DNA of 39,849 nt from Dehalococcoidia bacterium (GTDB taxonomy: Bacteria; Chloroflexota; Dehalococcoidia; SHYD01): the NCBI GenBank assembly GCA_009692945.1, contig SHYD01000021.1:1-39849 (forward strand), written 5' to 3'. Below, piece by piece: positions 15,776-24,400 of the stretch. The stretch's first letter is position 1, and each line of letters begins with the position of its first letter. Under the pieces are notes generated by a model that did no database searches, was not told the origin of the DNA, and worked only from the letters and a program-made list of their open reading frames with translations. The translations under genes were made by a program, and so were the position numbers.

Positions 15776-16669
15776 TCACCGGATCGCGCCTGCCGGGACA
15801 CCCACAAATGAGGCGAGTTCCTCCAGCAGCACCTGCGGACGGTGCAGTTGGATGTCATGGACCGTGTCCGGGACCCATCGCACCACGACCTGGGGCACCA
15901 CTTGCTGGGTGCGTTCGACCCGCGTCCGCTTGGCCGCCATGCGCTCGGCAGCGGCGGGGTCGCTCGACTCGGCGGCGATCATCAGGGCGGGGCAGCGGAT
16001 GGCAGCGTATTCCGTCTCCCTCGCCTGACCGAACATCCCTTGCAGGATGAGCTTCTGGTGGCCGCGATCGAGCTTCTCGCGCACCGTGCCGTCGTCGTTG
16101 CGATAGATGGATGCCAGGGCGATGGCCTCGATCTGGGCGGTCCACGGGCCCGGGAAATGGCGCCGCACCTCGCCCATGTAGGTCTCCACCGATGCGTAGA
16201 TGTGCGCGGGCGCCAGCATGCGCTCGAGTTCCTCCTCGGACAGGGGCCCGGGCCGGACCGGACCGATGAACCCGCCGTCCACCAGCGCCAATCGGTCGAC
16301 CCGGTCCGGCAGTTGCCCGGCCACCATTGCGGCGATGGACGCACCCCAGGAATGGCCCGCCAGGGTTGCCGTGTCCACCGCTAGCCGGTCCATCACGCCC
16401 TCGATGTCGGCGCGGATGGTCGGGAAGTCGTAGCCGTGGCCCGGCTTATCGGTGTCGCCATGCCCCCGCAGATCGAGTGCCAACACCCGTGCCCCCCGTG
16501 CCAGCGCTGGGGCAACGAAGGCCCAGGTTTCGGCGCAACTCGTCAGTCCGTGCAGCAGCAGCACTGCGGGCCCGCCTTCCGGCGGCCCCTGCCACTCCAG
16601 GCAACGGTGGAACAGCCCATTGGCCTTGATGTGGTGCACCGCCGGACGGGCATCGTCCGGCCAGATCAC
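15776..16669 (-). CDS. Alpha/beta hydrolase
   Basis: 297 residues from a GTG at 16669 whose GTGA overlaps the stop of the upstream glyoxalase-fold gene; an earlier start lies inside that gene and is rejected. Fold markers are LLLHGLTS (oxyanion loop), LDLRGHGDTDKP, the nucleophile elbow GHSWGA (Ser107) and a C-terminal catalytic His271 (PDTVHDIQL). The acid is probably one of the Asp residues near AAESSD. The sequence resembles C-C bond hydrolases and haloperoxidase-like esterases. Coupling to a glyoxalase/dioxygenase-fold protein suggests work on a ring-derived or lactone metabolite, but the substrate is unknown. Confidence 0.85.
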   Translation of the reverse strand: MIWPDDARPAVHHIKANGLFHRCLEWQGPPEGGPAVLLLHGLTSCAETWAFVAPALARGARVLALDLRGHGDTDKPGHGYDFPTIRADIEGVMDRLAVDTATLAGHSWGASIAAMVAGQLPDRVDRLALVDGGFIGPVRPGPLSEEELERMLAPAHIYASVETYMGEVRRHFPGPWTAQIEAIALASIYRNDDGTVREKLDRGHQKLILQGMFGQARETEYAAIRCPALMIAAESSDPAAAERMAAKRTRVERTQQVVPQVVVRWVPDTVHDIQLHRPQVLLEELASFVGVPAGAIR

Positions 16670-17127
16670 AGTTGTTTGCTGAGGGCGTACAGCGGCTTGG
16701 TGGGCGATGCCACGGCCGCCGGGTTGTCCTTCCAAACCGCGGGTTGGACGTCGATGTAGAGCTCGACCTCGTTGCCGTCGGGGTCAAGGATGTAGAGGCT
16801 GTGGGTGACGGTGTGATCCGACATGCCGACGACGGTCACGCCTTCCTTTTCGAGTTGGTCGAGGGCATCCTGCAGTTCGGCGTCGGTCTCACCGATCTTG
16901 AGGCCGATGTGGTAGAGCCCAGCCCGATGGCCCTTGCTCACCGGGGCGGCCTCCTGGCCGACGTTGAGCAGCAGCAGTTCGTGGTGGGTGCGGCCGGAGG
17001 AGAACAGGACGCCCCGGTTGCCCATGCCGGCCACCTGCCGGAATCCGAGGATGTCCCGGTAGAAGTGCGCCGAGCGCTCAAGGTCCCGTACGAAGAGTAC
17101 GACGTGTCCCAGTTCTTTGACTTCCAT
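16666..17127 (-). CDS. VOC (glyoxalase/extradiol dioxygenase fold) protein
   Basis: 153 residues from ATG 17127, chosen because AGGAGG lies nine bases upstream; the frame is open earlier but without such a signal. The paired beta-alpha-beta-beta-beta modules are seen in LGHVVLFVRDLERSAHFYRDILGF and YHIGLKI...SLYILDPDGNEVELYID. Probable metal ligands are His8, His73 and Glu122, the extradiol dioxygenase/glyoxalase pattern. Its stop overlaps the hydrolase start. Catechol dioxygenase, fosfomycin-type or isomerase roles cannot be separated from sequence alone. Confidence 0.82.
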   Translation of the reverse strand: MEVKELGHVVLFVRDLERSAHFYRDILGFRQVAGMGNRGVLFSSGRTHHELLLLNVGQEAAPVSKGHRAGLYHIGLKIGETDAELQDALDQLEKEGVTVVGMSDHTVTHSLYILDPDGNEVELYIDVQPAVWKDNPAAVASPTKPLYALSKQL

Positions 17128-17326
17128 CGGATTGCGCCTCCTGGCAGACTGAATGCATCGAATCGAGGTCACTATGATTGTACTACCAATGGGCCGGGGT
17201 AGGGCGGGACACCATCACTCGATACGGCGTGCGCTCCCTTGGGAGAGAGCGAATGAGGTCCAGTTCCTTCCAGCCCCGGCGCCCGTTACGTACCGGTGCG
17301 TATGGCAGGCGCTCGGGCCCGGATGC

Positions 17327-17332
17327 TATACT
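17327..17332 (+). promoter_or_regulatory. Possible -10 box for tRNA-Tyr
   Basis: TATACT lies 55 bases before the tRNA 5' end. The best -35 candidate (TGGCAG, 17303-17308, 18-base spacing) is weak, so the promoter is tentative. Confidence 0.35.
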
Positions 17333-17387
17333 AAAACCTGCCGAACGCTGGGCGGTCACCCCCGGCGTTTGCGGCCCTCCGGGATGT

Positions 17388-17475
17388 GGAGGGGTGGCCG
17401 AGAGGATAATGGCAACAGACTGTAAATCTGTCACGCTGACGCGTTACACAGGTTCGAATCCTGTCCCCTCCACCA
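17388..17475 (+). tRNA. tRNA-Tyr (anticodon GTA)
   Basis: A class II tRNA of 88 bases including an encoded CCA. The acceptor stem GGAGGGG (17388-17394) pairs with CCCCTCC (17465-17471), the discriminator is A and CCA follows. The anticodon stem ACAGA/TCTGT encloses CTGTAAA with GTA at 17422-17424. The long variable arm is ACGC-TGAC-GCGT and the T arm is ACAGG-TTCGAAT-CCTGT. A terminator follows at once. Confidence 0.97.
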
Positions 17476-17493
17476 ATTTTAGGCACGAAAGCA

Positions 17494-17532
17494 CCCCCGG
17501 ACGGCACGCCCAATGGCTGGCCGGGGGTTTTT
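17494..17532 (+). terminator. Rho-independent terminator after tRNA-Tyr
   Basis: CCCCCGG (17494-17500) pairs with CCGGGGG (17521-17527), and five T residues follow at 17528-17532. It lies 18 bases past the tRNA and would end its transcript. Confidence 0.85.
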
Positions 17533-17533
17533 C

Positions 17534-17570
17534 TACCCCAACGTTTACCCCAACCCGTACCACCCCAACC
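17534..17570 (+). repeat. Three short direct repeats next to tRNA-Tyr, possible recombinase arm sites
   Basis: TACCCCAACG (17534-17543), TACCCCAACC (17546-17555) and CACCCCAACC (17561-17570) are spaced 12 and 15 bases apart. Short direct repeats between a tRNA 3' end and a tyrosine-recombinase gene are typical arm-type binding sites of integrating elements. Here the candidate integrase tail starts at the very next bases on the minus strand. Interpretation is inference. Confidence 0.4.
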
Positions 17571-17571
17571 G

Positions 17572-17640
17572 TTAGCGGGCCAGGGCCTTGTCCATTGAGG
17601 CAGCGGCGTCCCGCAACAACGTGGGGCCAACGAGCGGCGC
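17572..17640 (-). pseudogene. Possible C-terminal remnant of a tyrosine recombinase
   Basis: On the minus strand the last codons read GPTLLRDAAASMDKALAR followed by a TAA/TAG-type stop at 17572-17574. This resembles the extreme C-terminus of phage-type integrases, which often end HV(L/A)PxLxxDAAxxLDxAL just after the catalytic Tyr. Upstream on that strand the sequence turns into the antisense of the D-aminoacylase, so nothing else of the gene survives. Only about 20 codons support the call, but the position beside a tRNA 3' end is where such a gene would sit. Confidence 0.35.
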
Positions 17641-18102
17641 GAGGTCAACAGCGACGAGGTGGGCATGGCCGCGCTGCTGACCAGCCCCTACACCATCATC
17701 GGCCAGTCCGACGGCGGCGCCCACGTGGTGTTCCGCACGGATTACAGCTACAGCACCTATCTGCTCGGGCATTGGGTCCGGGAGAAGAGGATCATGTCCT
17801 TGGAAGAGGGCATCCGAAAGCTCACCTCCGAACCCGCCGCCATCTTTGGCATCGCTGACCGCGGCCTGCTCCAGCCCGGCAAGGCCGCCGACATCATGGT
17901 GTTCGACCCGCAGGCCATCGGCCCGCGCGAACCGGAGGAGGCCCAGGACCTCCCCAGCGGAGCAACCCGCCGCAAGCAGCTCGCTCAGGGGATTCGGTGG
18001 ACCGTGGTGAACGGCCAGGTGCTGCTCGACGAGGGTGAGCACACCGGAGCGCTGCCCGGGCGGGTGGTGAGGGGCGTACCGGCGGTCGCATCCCGCATCT
18101 GA
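17599..18102 (+). pseudogene. N-acyl-D-amino-acid deacylase, C-terminal remnant
   Basis: The frame, open from 17599, begins to match the D-aminoacylase/amidohydrolase family at about 17641 (EVNSDEVGMAALLTSPYT). It then runs through IIGQSDGGAHVVFRTD (the metal-binding Asp region), WVREKRIMSLEEGIRKLT, LQPGKAADIMVFDP and IRWTVVNGQVLL to a normal C-terminus. About 150 of some 500-570 residues remain; the N-terminal two thirds, with the HxH metal site, is missing. No start codon with a ribosome-binding site is present. The break lies about 165 bases from the tRNA-Tyr 3' end, so loss through integration and imprecise excision of an element is a reasonable guess. Confidence 0.8.
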
Positions 18103-18159
18103 GGCTGCTGAAGCACGGCAGCAAAGAAGCGGAGGACGCAGCCGCTCGACACGCCGCCG

Positions 18160-18984
18160 CTATCGGGCCGTGTCTCTGATCGCTATGACGGCTCCAAACC
18201 TGCCGCATGGACGCCCGAGCCGCCGCTCCGAGTAGAGGAGGTCCGCATTACAGGCGGTGCAGAGCGGGGACACCTCGATATGGTCCGCGCGCAGACCGGC
18301 CGCCTCCAGTTGCATCCGGTTCAACGCCTTCAGATCCAGCATGCGGCGGTCCGGCTGGGCCGTCGCAGTGGTCACCCGGTCGAAGAACCGCCCCTGGTCG
18401 CGGAGCAACGGCGCCAGGACGGGTCCGTCGACCTCATAACAACACCCGCCGATGGCGGGGCCGACGGCCGCCCGGAGTTGCGCGGGGCGGCTCCCGTACC
18501 GCTCACCCATCGCCGCCACCGTATGGCGCGCCATCCCCGCCACCGAACCGCGCCACCCTGCGTGGGCAGCCGCGACGGCGCGGTGTTCCGGGTCCCAGAA
18601 CAGCAGAGGCACGCAGTCAGCCGCCAGCACCAGCAGCCCAAGGCCGGGAACGCCGGTGATCAGCGCATCGGCCGCCTCGGGCGGGGGGACGGTGGGCAGC
18701 ATGCCCCGTCCGCCGTCGGCTCGGGCCGCCTCGACCACGCGGGTGCCGTGGACCTGGGTCAGCGCAACCGTTGAGGGCAACGTGAGCCCGAGGCTCGCCA
18801 GGAAACGGGCGCGGTTTTCGTAGACCGCGGGCTGGTGGTCGCCCACTTTGATGCCGAGATTGAGGGAACTGAAAGGGCCGGTGCTGGCCCCTCCGCGGCG
18901 GGTGGAGACCGAATGGATCACCTGGGTACTGTCGAAGAGATCGAACGTCAGGACCGGCAATTGGGCTGGATGCTGCGAGTCCAT
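18160..18984 (-). CDS. pgeF: PgeF/YfiH family protein (purine nucleoside phosphorylase/laccase-domain)
   Basis: 274 residues of the Cu-oxidase_4 (YfiH) fold. The metal triad is His79 (TQVHGTRVV), Cys124 (LAADCVPLL) and His141 (AAHAGWRG). Also seen are STRRGGASTGPFSSLNLG, the GPAIGGCCYEV loop and SPLCTACN...YSERR near the end. Members have been described as laccases, purine nucleoside phosphorylases and editors of cell-wall precursors. It starts four bases after the MFS gene stop and is the last gene of a four-gene minus-strand operon. Confidence 0.9.
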   Translation of the reverse strand: MDSQHPAQLPVLTFDLFDSTQVIHSVSTRRGGASTGPFSSLNLGIKVGDHQPAVYENRARFLASLGLTLPSTVALTQVHGTRVVEAARADGGRGMLPTVPPPEAADALITGVPGLGLLVLAADCVPLLFWDPEHRAVAAAHAGWRGSVAGMARHTVAAMGERYGSRPAQLRAAVGPAIGGCCYEVDGPVLAPLLRDQGRFFDRVTTATAQPDRRMLDLKALNRMQLEAAGLRADHIEVSPLCTACNADLLYSERRLGRPCGRFGAVIAIRDTAR

Positions 18985-18987
18985 CGG

Positions 18988-20313
18988 TCAGTCGACGCGC
19001 ATCGGGACTGCCGAGAGGCGGCGGGTGTGGGCGACGCTGAACCCCCCGGCCACCAGCAGTCCGATGGCGCCGAAGATCGTCACCTCGCTCACGCCGACAA
19101 GGTCAGCCAGGCTGCCCAGGAACAGCAACGGGATGATGGCGGCGGTGTTGGAAATGGCGAACTGAGCGGCGAAAATCCGCCCTTGCAGGTCCAGCGGGGT
19201 CCGTTCCTGCACCAGGGTCTGAGCGGCCACGTTCACCAGCGAGTAACCCACTCCCAGCAGGAAGGCGAGTCCCATCACCACCAGCACCGGCCCGGTTTGC
19301 TCCGGGGCGGCAAACCAGCCAAACAGCAGGACCTCGCCGTTACCCCTTGGCAGGATACCCAGCTGCCCCACCAAGCCCAACAGCAGCAGCACCGACCCCG
19401 TCGCAACGATGCCGAAGTTGGCGATGGCCTCCTTGGCCCAACGGGCGGCCAGCTGGGGGAGCCCCGCAATACCGGCAAGCATGCCGAACCCGGCCGGGGC
19501 CATTATGAACACCGAATCGTCGGCGCCGATGCCCAGCACCCGGCTCACGTAGCCGGGCGCCAGCATCCCGATGATCAGGACCAGCGAATTCATCAGGATG
19601 AGGTGCAGAATCGAAACCGAGACGCCGTTGTTGCCGGCCAGCAGACGCCAGCCCTCATGCAGGTCTTCCGCGACCGGCCGCACCCAGCCCCGCTTGAACT
19701 CCAGCGTGGACCTCTTGAGTTCCGGCTCGGCCAGCCTCACGGACCAGATGAGGCCAGAACAGAGCAGGTACACGGCGGCGAGGGAGAGGTAGACCGAAGG
19801 CCCTCCGAAGCTTTTGATCAAAATGGGACCGATGATGACAAACCCCATCAACTGGGCGCCGCTCATCGTGATGTTGAACAGGCCGTTGGCGACTATCAGT
19901 TGGTCTTTAGGCACCAGCACCGGGATGGCGGCCACCTCCGCCGGCGCGAAGAACTGGCTGACCACCGAGTAGGCCAGGTTGAGCGCGAGGATCAGATAGA
20001 AATCGAGTCCTACCAGGGCGAAACAGGCCACGATGCCGGCCCTCAGGACATTGGTGATGACCAGCACCCGCTTCTTCCGCCAGCGGTCCACAAACACCCC
20101 CGCCGGAACCCCAATGGCGACCGATGGCAGGATGAACGAGAGGATCAGCAGTCCAAGCGCCGTCGATGAACCGGTGTTCTGCTGGACCTGCACCAGCAGG
20201 GTGTAGACCGTGGCATTGAGCGCAGTTTGAGACAGCGCCTGAGCGATCCAGAGAAAGAGGAACGGGCGGTTGCGGAGGACGCCTGAGACGTTGACCAGGG
20301 TCGGTGGTTGCAT
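18988..20313 (-). CDS. MFS transporter (EntS/MFS_3-like exporter)
   Basis: 441 residues with about twelve hydrophobic helices. Near the N-terminus is FLFLWIAQALSQTALNATVYTL; the loop between helices 2 and 3 carries GVPAGVFVDRWRKKRVL, the MFS signature. Later parts include EDLHEGWRLLAGN and the paired TLVQERTPLDLQGRIFA. The layout is that of exporters in the enterobactin-exporter group, often efflux pumps for hydrophobic compounds. Substrate unknown. It starts 13 bases after the DUF951 gene and is followed after three bases by pgeF. Confidence 0.88.
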   Translation of the reverse strand: MQPPTLVNVSGVLRNRPFLFLWIAQALSQTALNATVYTLLVQVQQNTGSSTALGLLILSFILPSVAIGVPAGVFVDRWRKKRVLVITNVLRAGIVACFALVGLDFYLILALNLAYSVVSQFFAPAEVAAIPVLVPKDQLIVANGLFNITMSGAQLMGFVIIGPILIKSFGGPSVYLSLAAVYLLCSGLIWSVRLAEPELKRSTLEFKRGWVRPVAEDLHEGWRLLAGNNGVSVSILHLILMNSLVLIIGMLAPGYVSRVLGIGADDSVFIMAPAGFGMLAGIAGLPQLAARWAKEAIANFGIVATGSVLLLLGLVGQLGILPRGNGEVLLFGWFAAPEQTGPVLVVMGLAFLLGVGYSLVNVAAQTLVQERTPLDLQGRIFAAQFAISNTAAIIPLLFLGSLADLVGVSEVTIFGAIGLLVAGGFSVAHTRRLSAVPMRVD

Positions 20314-20326
20314 GGGAGAGCGGCTC

Positions 20327-20629
20327 TCAGGGAGCGGATAGCGGGATGGCAGGGGAGCTTTCGGCGCCCCGCTCGACGAATCGTTTCATCCGCCGTTCCA
20401 GCACACTCCGTTCCAGCAGGACACGGTGCTTGCAGGTGGCGCAAACGAGACCGATGTCGGCGCCCAGCCTAACGATGGCCCACGTGTCGCCGCCACACGG
20501 GTGGAGCTTGCGGAGTTGGACCACATCGGCCAACCGGAATCCCACTACCAACGGAGTCGCCGTCCAACGGTCGGCTGCTGCATCGGGCGGAGTGGCCGGG
20601 GCCGGCCTGCGATTGCGCTGGACGCACAC
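20327..20629 (-). CDS. DUF951 family protein
   Basis: The conserved part begins at [20 protein letters not shown] and continues [24 protein letters not shown], the DUF951 pattern of small OB-fold-like proteins of unknown role. Cys45, Cys63 and Cys66 could bind metal. Members are usually about 65 residues. The 100-residue frame given starts at a GTG (20629) without a clear Shine-Dalgarno site, and a GTG (20545) or TTG just before the conserved region may be the true start. It lies between the glutaredoxin-like gene and the MFS gene. Confidence 0.75.
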   Translation of the reverse strand: MCVQRNRRPAPATPPDAAADRWTATPLVVGFRLADVVQLRKLHPCGGDTWAIVRLGADIGLVCATCKHRVLLERSVLERRMKRFVERGAESSPAIPLSAP

Positions 20630-20653
20630 GGCGTCCGGTGTTTACATGAACTC

Positions 20654-20887
20654 TCAGCCACGTTCGCCCCGAAACCCGACCTCCCACCGCCCATCGGGAT
20701 GCAGGAAAACGGGAACGGTGACCTGTTTGGTCTTGAGAAGCACCTCGTCCTGCCAGTCCTCGCGGTCGTCCAGCAGCCGCTCATCGAACTCGATCCCCTC
20801 TTCTGTCATCACTCTGCGCGCCTTCACGCAGGTGGGACAGAACTCCTGGGAGTACATGACCAGCTTACCGGAAGTGCCTTCAGCCAC
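20654..20887 (-). CDS. Glutaredoxin-like protein
   Basis: 77 residues from a GTG at 20887 with GGAGGG six bases upstream. The thioredoxin-fold active site is FCPTC (Cys17, Cys20) after the first strand (KLVMYSQE). It then reads ARRVMTEEGIEFDERLLD and the cis-Pro region VTVPVFLHPDG. It may reduce disulfides or act as a thiol partner of the next gene, DUF951, which has its own Cys pair; the latter is inference. It is the first gene of the operon running down to 18160. Confidence 0.82.
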   Translation of the reverse strand: MAEGTSGKLVMYSQEFCPTCVKARRVMTEEGIEFDERLLDDREDWQDEVLLKTKQVTVPVFLHPDGRWEVGFRGERG

Positions 20888-20982
20888 CGCGAGCCCTCCT
20901 CGGCCGGGGGCATTTCAGAGCGCCTCCAGCAGGTATCAGTATGGGCCGAAACCCTGCCGCGCTCAAGCCGCCCCGTGCTAGG

Positions 20983-21110
20983 GTATCTGTTCAGATTTAA
21001 GTGGCAGTTTCTCGATCGTTTGCCCCGCCCCCCGAGAAGAAGAAAAGGTAGTGTTTCTGGGGGAACACCCCCAGGCCCCCGGCAGGGTGGCTTCGCCCCC
21101 TGCACCCCCG
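20983..21110 (+). repeat. Dispersed hairpin repeat, family A, copy 3
   Basis: It begins GTATCTGTTCAGA, passes CGTTTGCCCCGCCCC and an A/G-rich stretch, then the inverted repeat CTGGGGGAACACCCCCAG and a CCCCGGCAGGGTGGC segment. The same block order, in the same orientation, is at 28851-28950. It lies in the 611-base gap before the nuclease-helicase gene, which holds only repeats. Confidence 0.7.
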
Positions 21111-21160
21111 TGTCCGACCGCGACTCTGAACTCGTACCCAGACAGTAGGAGTTCAGAATC

Positions 21161-21282
21161 GAGGCACTATCGGGCTCAGGAGCAGGAGTGCATGAGGGCG
21201 GCAGCCCTCTGCCGGGGGCGTGGGGGTGCCCCACACAGAGAATTCTCCTCTTTTTTCCTGGGGTGGGGGGGGAGTGGCTCAT
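21161..21282 (+). repeat. Dispersed hairpin repeat, family A, copy 4
   Basis: A close match to 3543-3664 over its whole length: same GAGGCACTATCGGGCTCAGG start, the same AGAGAATTCTCCTCTTTTTT tract and a similar TGGCTCAT end. It lies just downstream of copy 3 with a GACTCTGAACTC segment between them. A more diverged unit follows at about 21334-21382. Confidence 0.75.
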
Positions 21283-21498
21283 ATCACTGAACCCTGAGAC
21301 TGAATAGATACGTGCTAAGAAGAGAAGAATTGGTCTTGGGGGCACCCCAAATCCCCCGACGCAGGCTCCGCTCTGCACGTCTGCCCCCGGGGTTTCCGCC
21401 CCGGCGATTCTGAGCAGACGCGTGCTATGCTCCCTTCACCGGGGCGGAGACGTGGCGCAGAGTGCGTAACCCCCAGTTGAGGTACGGCTAACTTCCCC

Positions 21499-24400
21499 AT
21501 GCAACTGATCGACGGACGGCTCGTGTACTCAGCGACCGACCTCGTAGGCTTCCTCGAGTGCCGGCACCTCGCGAATCTTGAGCGGGCCGCGGTCGAGGGC
21601 CACATCAAGCGGCCGATGCGGGCCGACCGGGTGCTCGACCGCATTGCGCAGCGGGGGCGGGAGCACGAGGCGCGCTTCCTGAGCGACCTGATCGCCGGGG
21701 GCGCCGCCGTCGTCGAGATCGGACCGGAAGCGGGGCTTTCGTTCGGTGATCGCCTCGCCCGCGGGCGCGATGCTACGCTCCAGGCGATGCGCTCGGGCGC
21801 CGCTGCCATCTACCAGGCGACGCTGTTCGATGGCTGGCGGCTCGGCTACGCGGACTTCCTGCGGCGGGTCGACCGGCCCAGCGCCCTCGGCGGTTGGAGC
21901 TACGAGGTGTGGGATACCAAGCTGGCCCGCCACGCCAAAGCCTCCGCCGTGCTGCAGATCTGCATGTACTCCGAGATGGTGGGCGCCCTTCAGGGGCGGG
22001 CGCCGGAGCAGATGCATCTCGCCTTGGGGGGCGCGCGGCGCGAGACGGTCTCGTTTCGCGTGACAGACTACGCTGCCTACTCTCGCTCGGTGGCGCGGGA
22101 CTTCGAACAGCTGCTGGGGGGCGCTGCTCCAACGTTTCCGGTCGTCACCAAGCCCGAGCCGGTGGAGCATTGTGACGTGTGCCGTTGGAGCCTGGAGTGC
22201 CGGGCGCAGTGGCGCGCTGAGGACGACCTCTCCCTGGTGGCCAATCTCACATCCCGCCAGCGGCGCGCCCTCCACGGCATTGGAGTCGCCACGCGTACGG
22301 GGCTGGCCGAGCCGCCGCAGCCGCTCCCGGAGCGGCTGGAGGGCGCGGGCCGGGAGGCGTTGGCCCGCATCCAGGCCCAGGCCCGGATCCAGGTGCGGGG
22401 CGAACGGCTGCGGCGGGTCATCTCGGAGCGGATCCAGCCCCCCCGAGACCGCGCAGGGACGCTGGCGCCCAACACCGGGCTGCTGATGCTGCCGGCGCCG
22501 TCCCCCGGTGACCTTTTCTTCGACATCGAGGGCGACCCCTTCTTCGGGTCCGAGGAGGCCGACGGTATCGATTACCTGTTCGGTGTCATCGAACCCGGCC
22601 GGCTCGACGGCGCCGGGCAACCGGCGTTCCACGCCTTCTGGGCCATCGAGGGCGGCACCGTCACCCCCGGCGCTGAGCGGCGGGCCTTCGAGGCCTTCAT
22701 CGACCTGGTCATGGACCGGCTGGCCGCGGACCCACAACTGCATATCTACCACTACGCGCCCTACGAGCCCACTGCGGTCAGGCGCCTGGCCGGACGCCAC
22801 GGCACCAGGGAACAGGAGGTCGACCGGCTGCTGCGCGGCAACGTGTTCGTCGACCTCTACCGGGCCGCCCGGCAGAGCATCCGGGCCTCGGTGGAGAGCT
22901 ACTCCATCAAGCGGCTGGAGCCGCTCTACGGCTTCAAACGGGAGATCGACCTCAGGGACGCCGGCACCAGCATCGTCGAATTCGAGACGTGGCTGGAACT
23001 GGGGCAGGGCGAGGAGCGGAGCGGCGTGCTCGCCCAGATCGAGGGTTACAACCGTGACGACTGCGTCTCGACCCTGCGGCTGCGCGACTGGCTGGAGCAG
23101 CAGCGGGACGCGCTGGAGGCCGATCTCGCTGAGCAGTTGCTCCGCCCAAGCGGCATTGAACCCGAGGAAACCGAGGACAGCGAGGCGCAGCAGGCGGTGC
23201 AGCGCCTGGTGGACCATCTCACCGTTGGGCTGCCTGAGGGCATGGCCGGTGCGGGCGATGAGCAGCGAGGTCGCTGGCTGCTGGCGCAACTCCTCAACTG
23301 GCACCGGCGGGAGGCGAAGGCCTTCTGGTGGCGCTACTTCTTCCTCAAGAATGAACTCACGGATGAGGAGCGCCGGGACGAGCCCGATGCCTTGGGAGTC
23401 CTGACCTTCGAGCGCTCCTGGCCGGACCCCACCCCCAAGGCGCGGTCTACTCTCTACCGGTTCACGTTCCCGCCCCAGGAGCACAAGATCCGGGCGGGCG
23501 ATTCGCCGCATGATCCCGCGACAGGTGGCCCGGCGGGGACGGTGTTCTATTTGGACGACGAGGCCGGCGTGATCGACTTGCGGCTCGCGACCAGCCGGCC
23601 GGCGCCCACGGCCACCTCGCTCATCCCCCACGACTATGTCGCGGCGCGCCCGAAGCCCGCGAGCCTGCAACGTCTGGCGAGGTGGGTGATCGAGCACGGT
23701 ATCGACGCTCCCGGCGATTTCCGCGCCGCCCGGGACCTCCTGATGGGACGGCCGCCGCGGGCTGGGCAGGAGCGCGGGGGCGGGCTCTCGAGGGTGAGTG
23801 AGGATGCCCAGAACGGCGCCAGGAGGCTGCTTCTCGCGCTCGACCGGAGCTACCTGGCGGTGCGGGGCCCGCCGGGATCGGGCAAAAGTTCGGTGGGCGC
23901 ACGGATGATCGTCGATCTGGTGGCTGCCGGGAAGCGGGTGGGCGTGACAGCGAACAGCCACAAGGTGATCGGGGAGCTGCTGGAGAAGGCGGCGCGGGCC
24001 GCCGAGCAGCAAGGCGTCGCTCTCCGCATCGGCCAGCGCACCAACGGCGATGAACCCGCCTGCCGGGATGCCGTGCTTCTCCCGACGAACGACGCAGCCC
24101 TCGCTGCGCTCTCGGACGGCTCAAGCCGGGTGGTGGGGGGGACCGCCTGGCTGTGGGCGCGCCCGGAGATGGCGGGCAGCGTGGACGTGCTGTTCATCGA
24201 CGAGGCGGGCCAGATGTCGCTGGCGGACGCGCTGGCTGCGTCGCTCTGCGCCACGAACCTCGTCCTGCTCGGCGACCCGCAGCAACTCGATCAGCCGCTG
24301 CAGGGCGCCCACCCGCCGGGCTCCGAGCGCTCCGCGCTCGCCCATGTCCTGAACGGCGAGCGGGTGATCCCCTCTGAACTCGGCCTGTTCCTCGATGGCA

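Noticed and set aside
18835-20169. 444-codon open frame antisense to the MFS gene
   Set aside because: Gln/His/Arg-rich shadow; the sense strand shows twelve membrane helices and an MFS loop motif.
21529-24012. 827-codon open frame antisense to the nuclease-helicase
   Set aside because: It is Arg/Pro/Gly/His-rich with no domain, and the sense frame has clear motifs all along; high GC explains the lack of stops.
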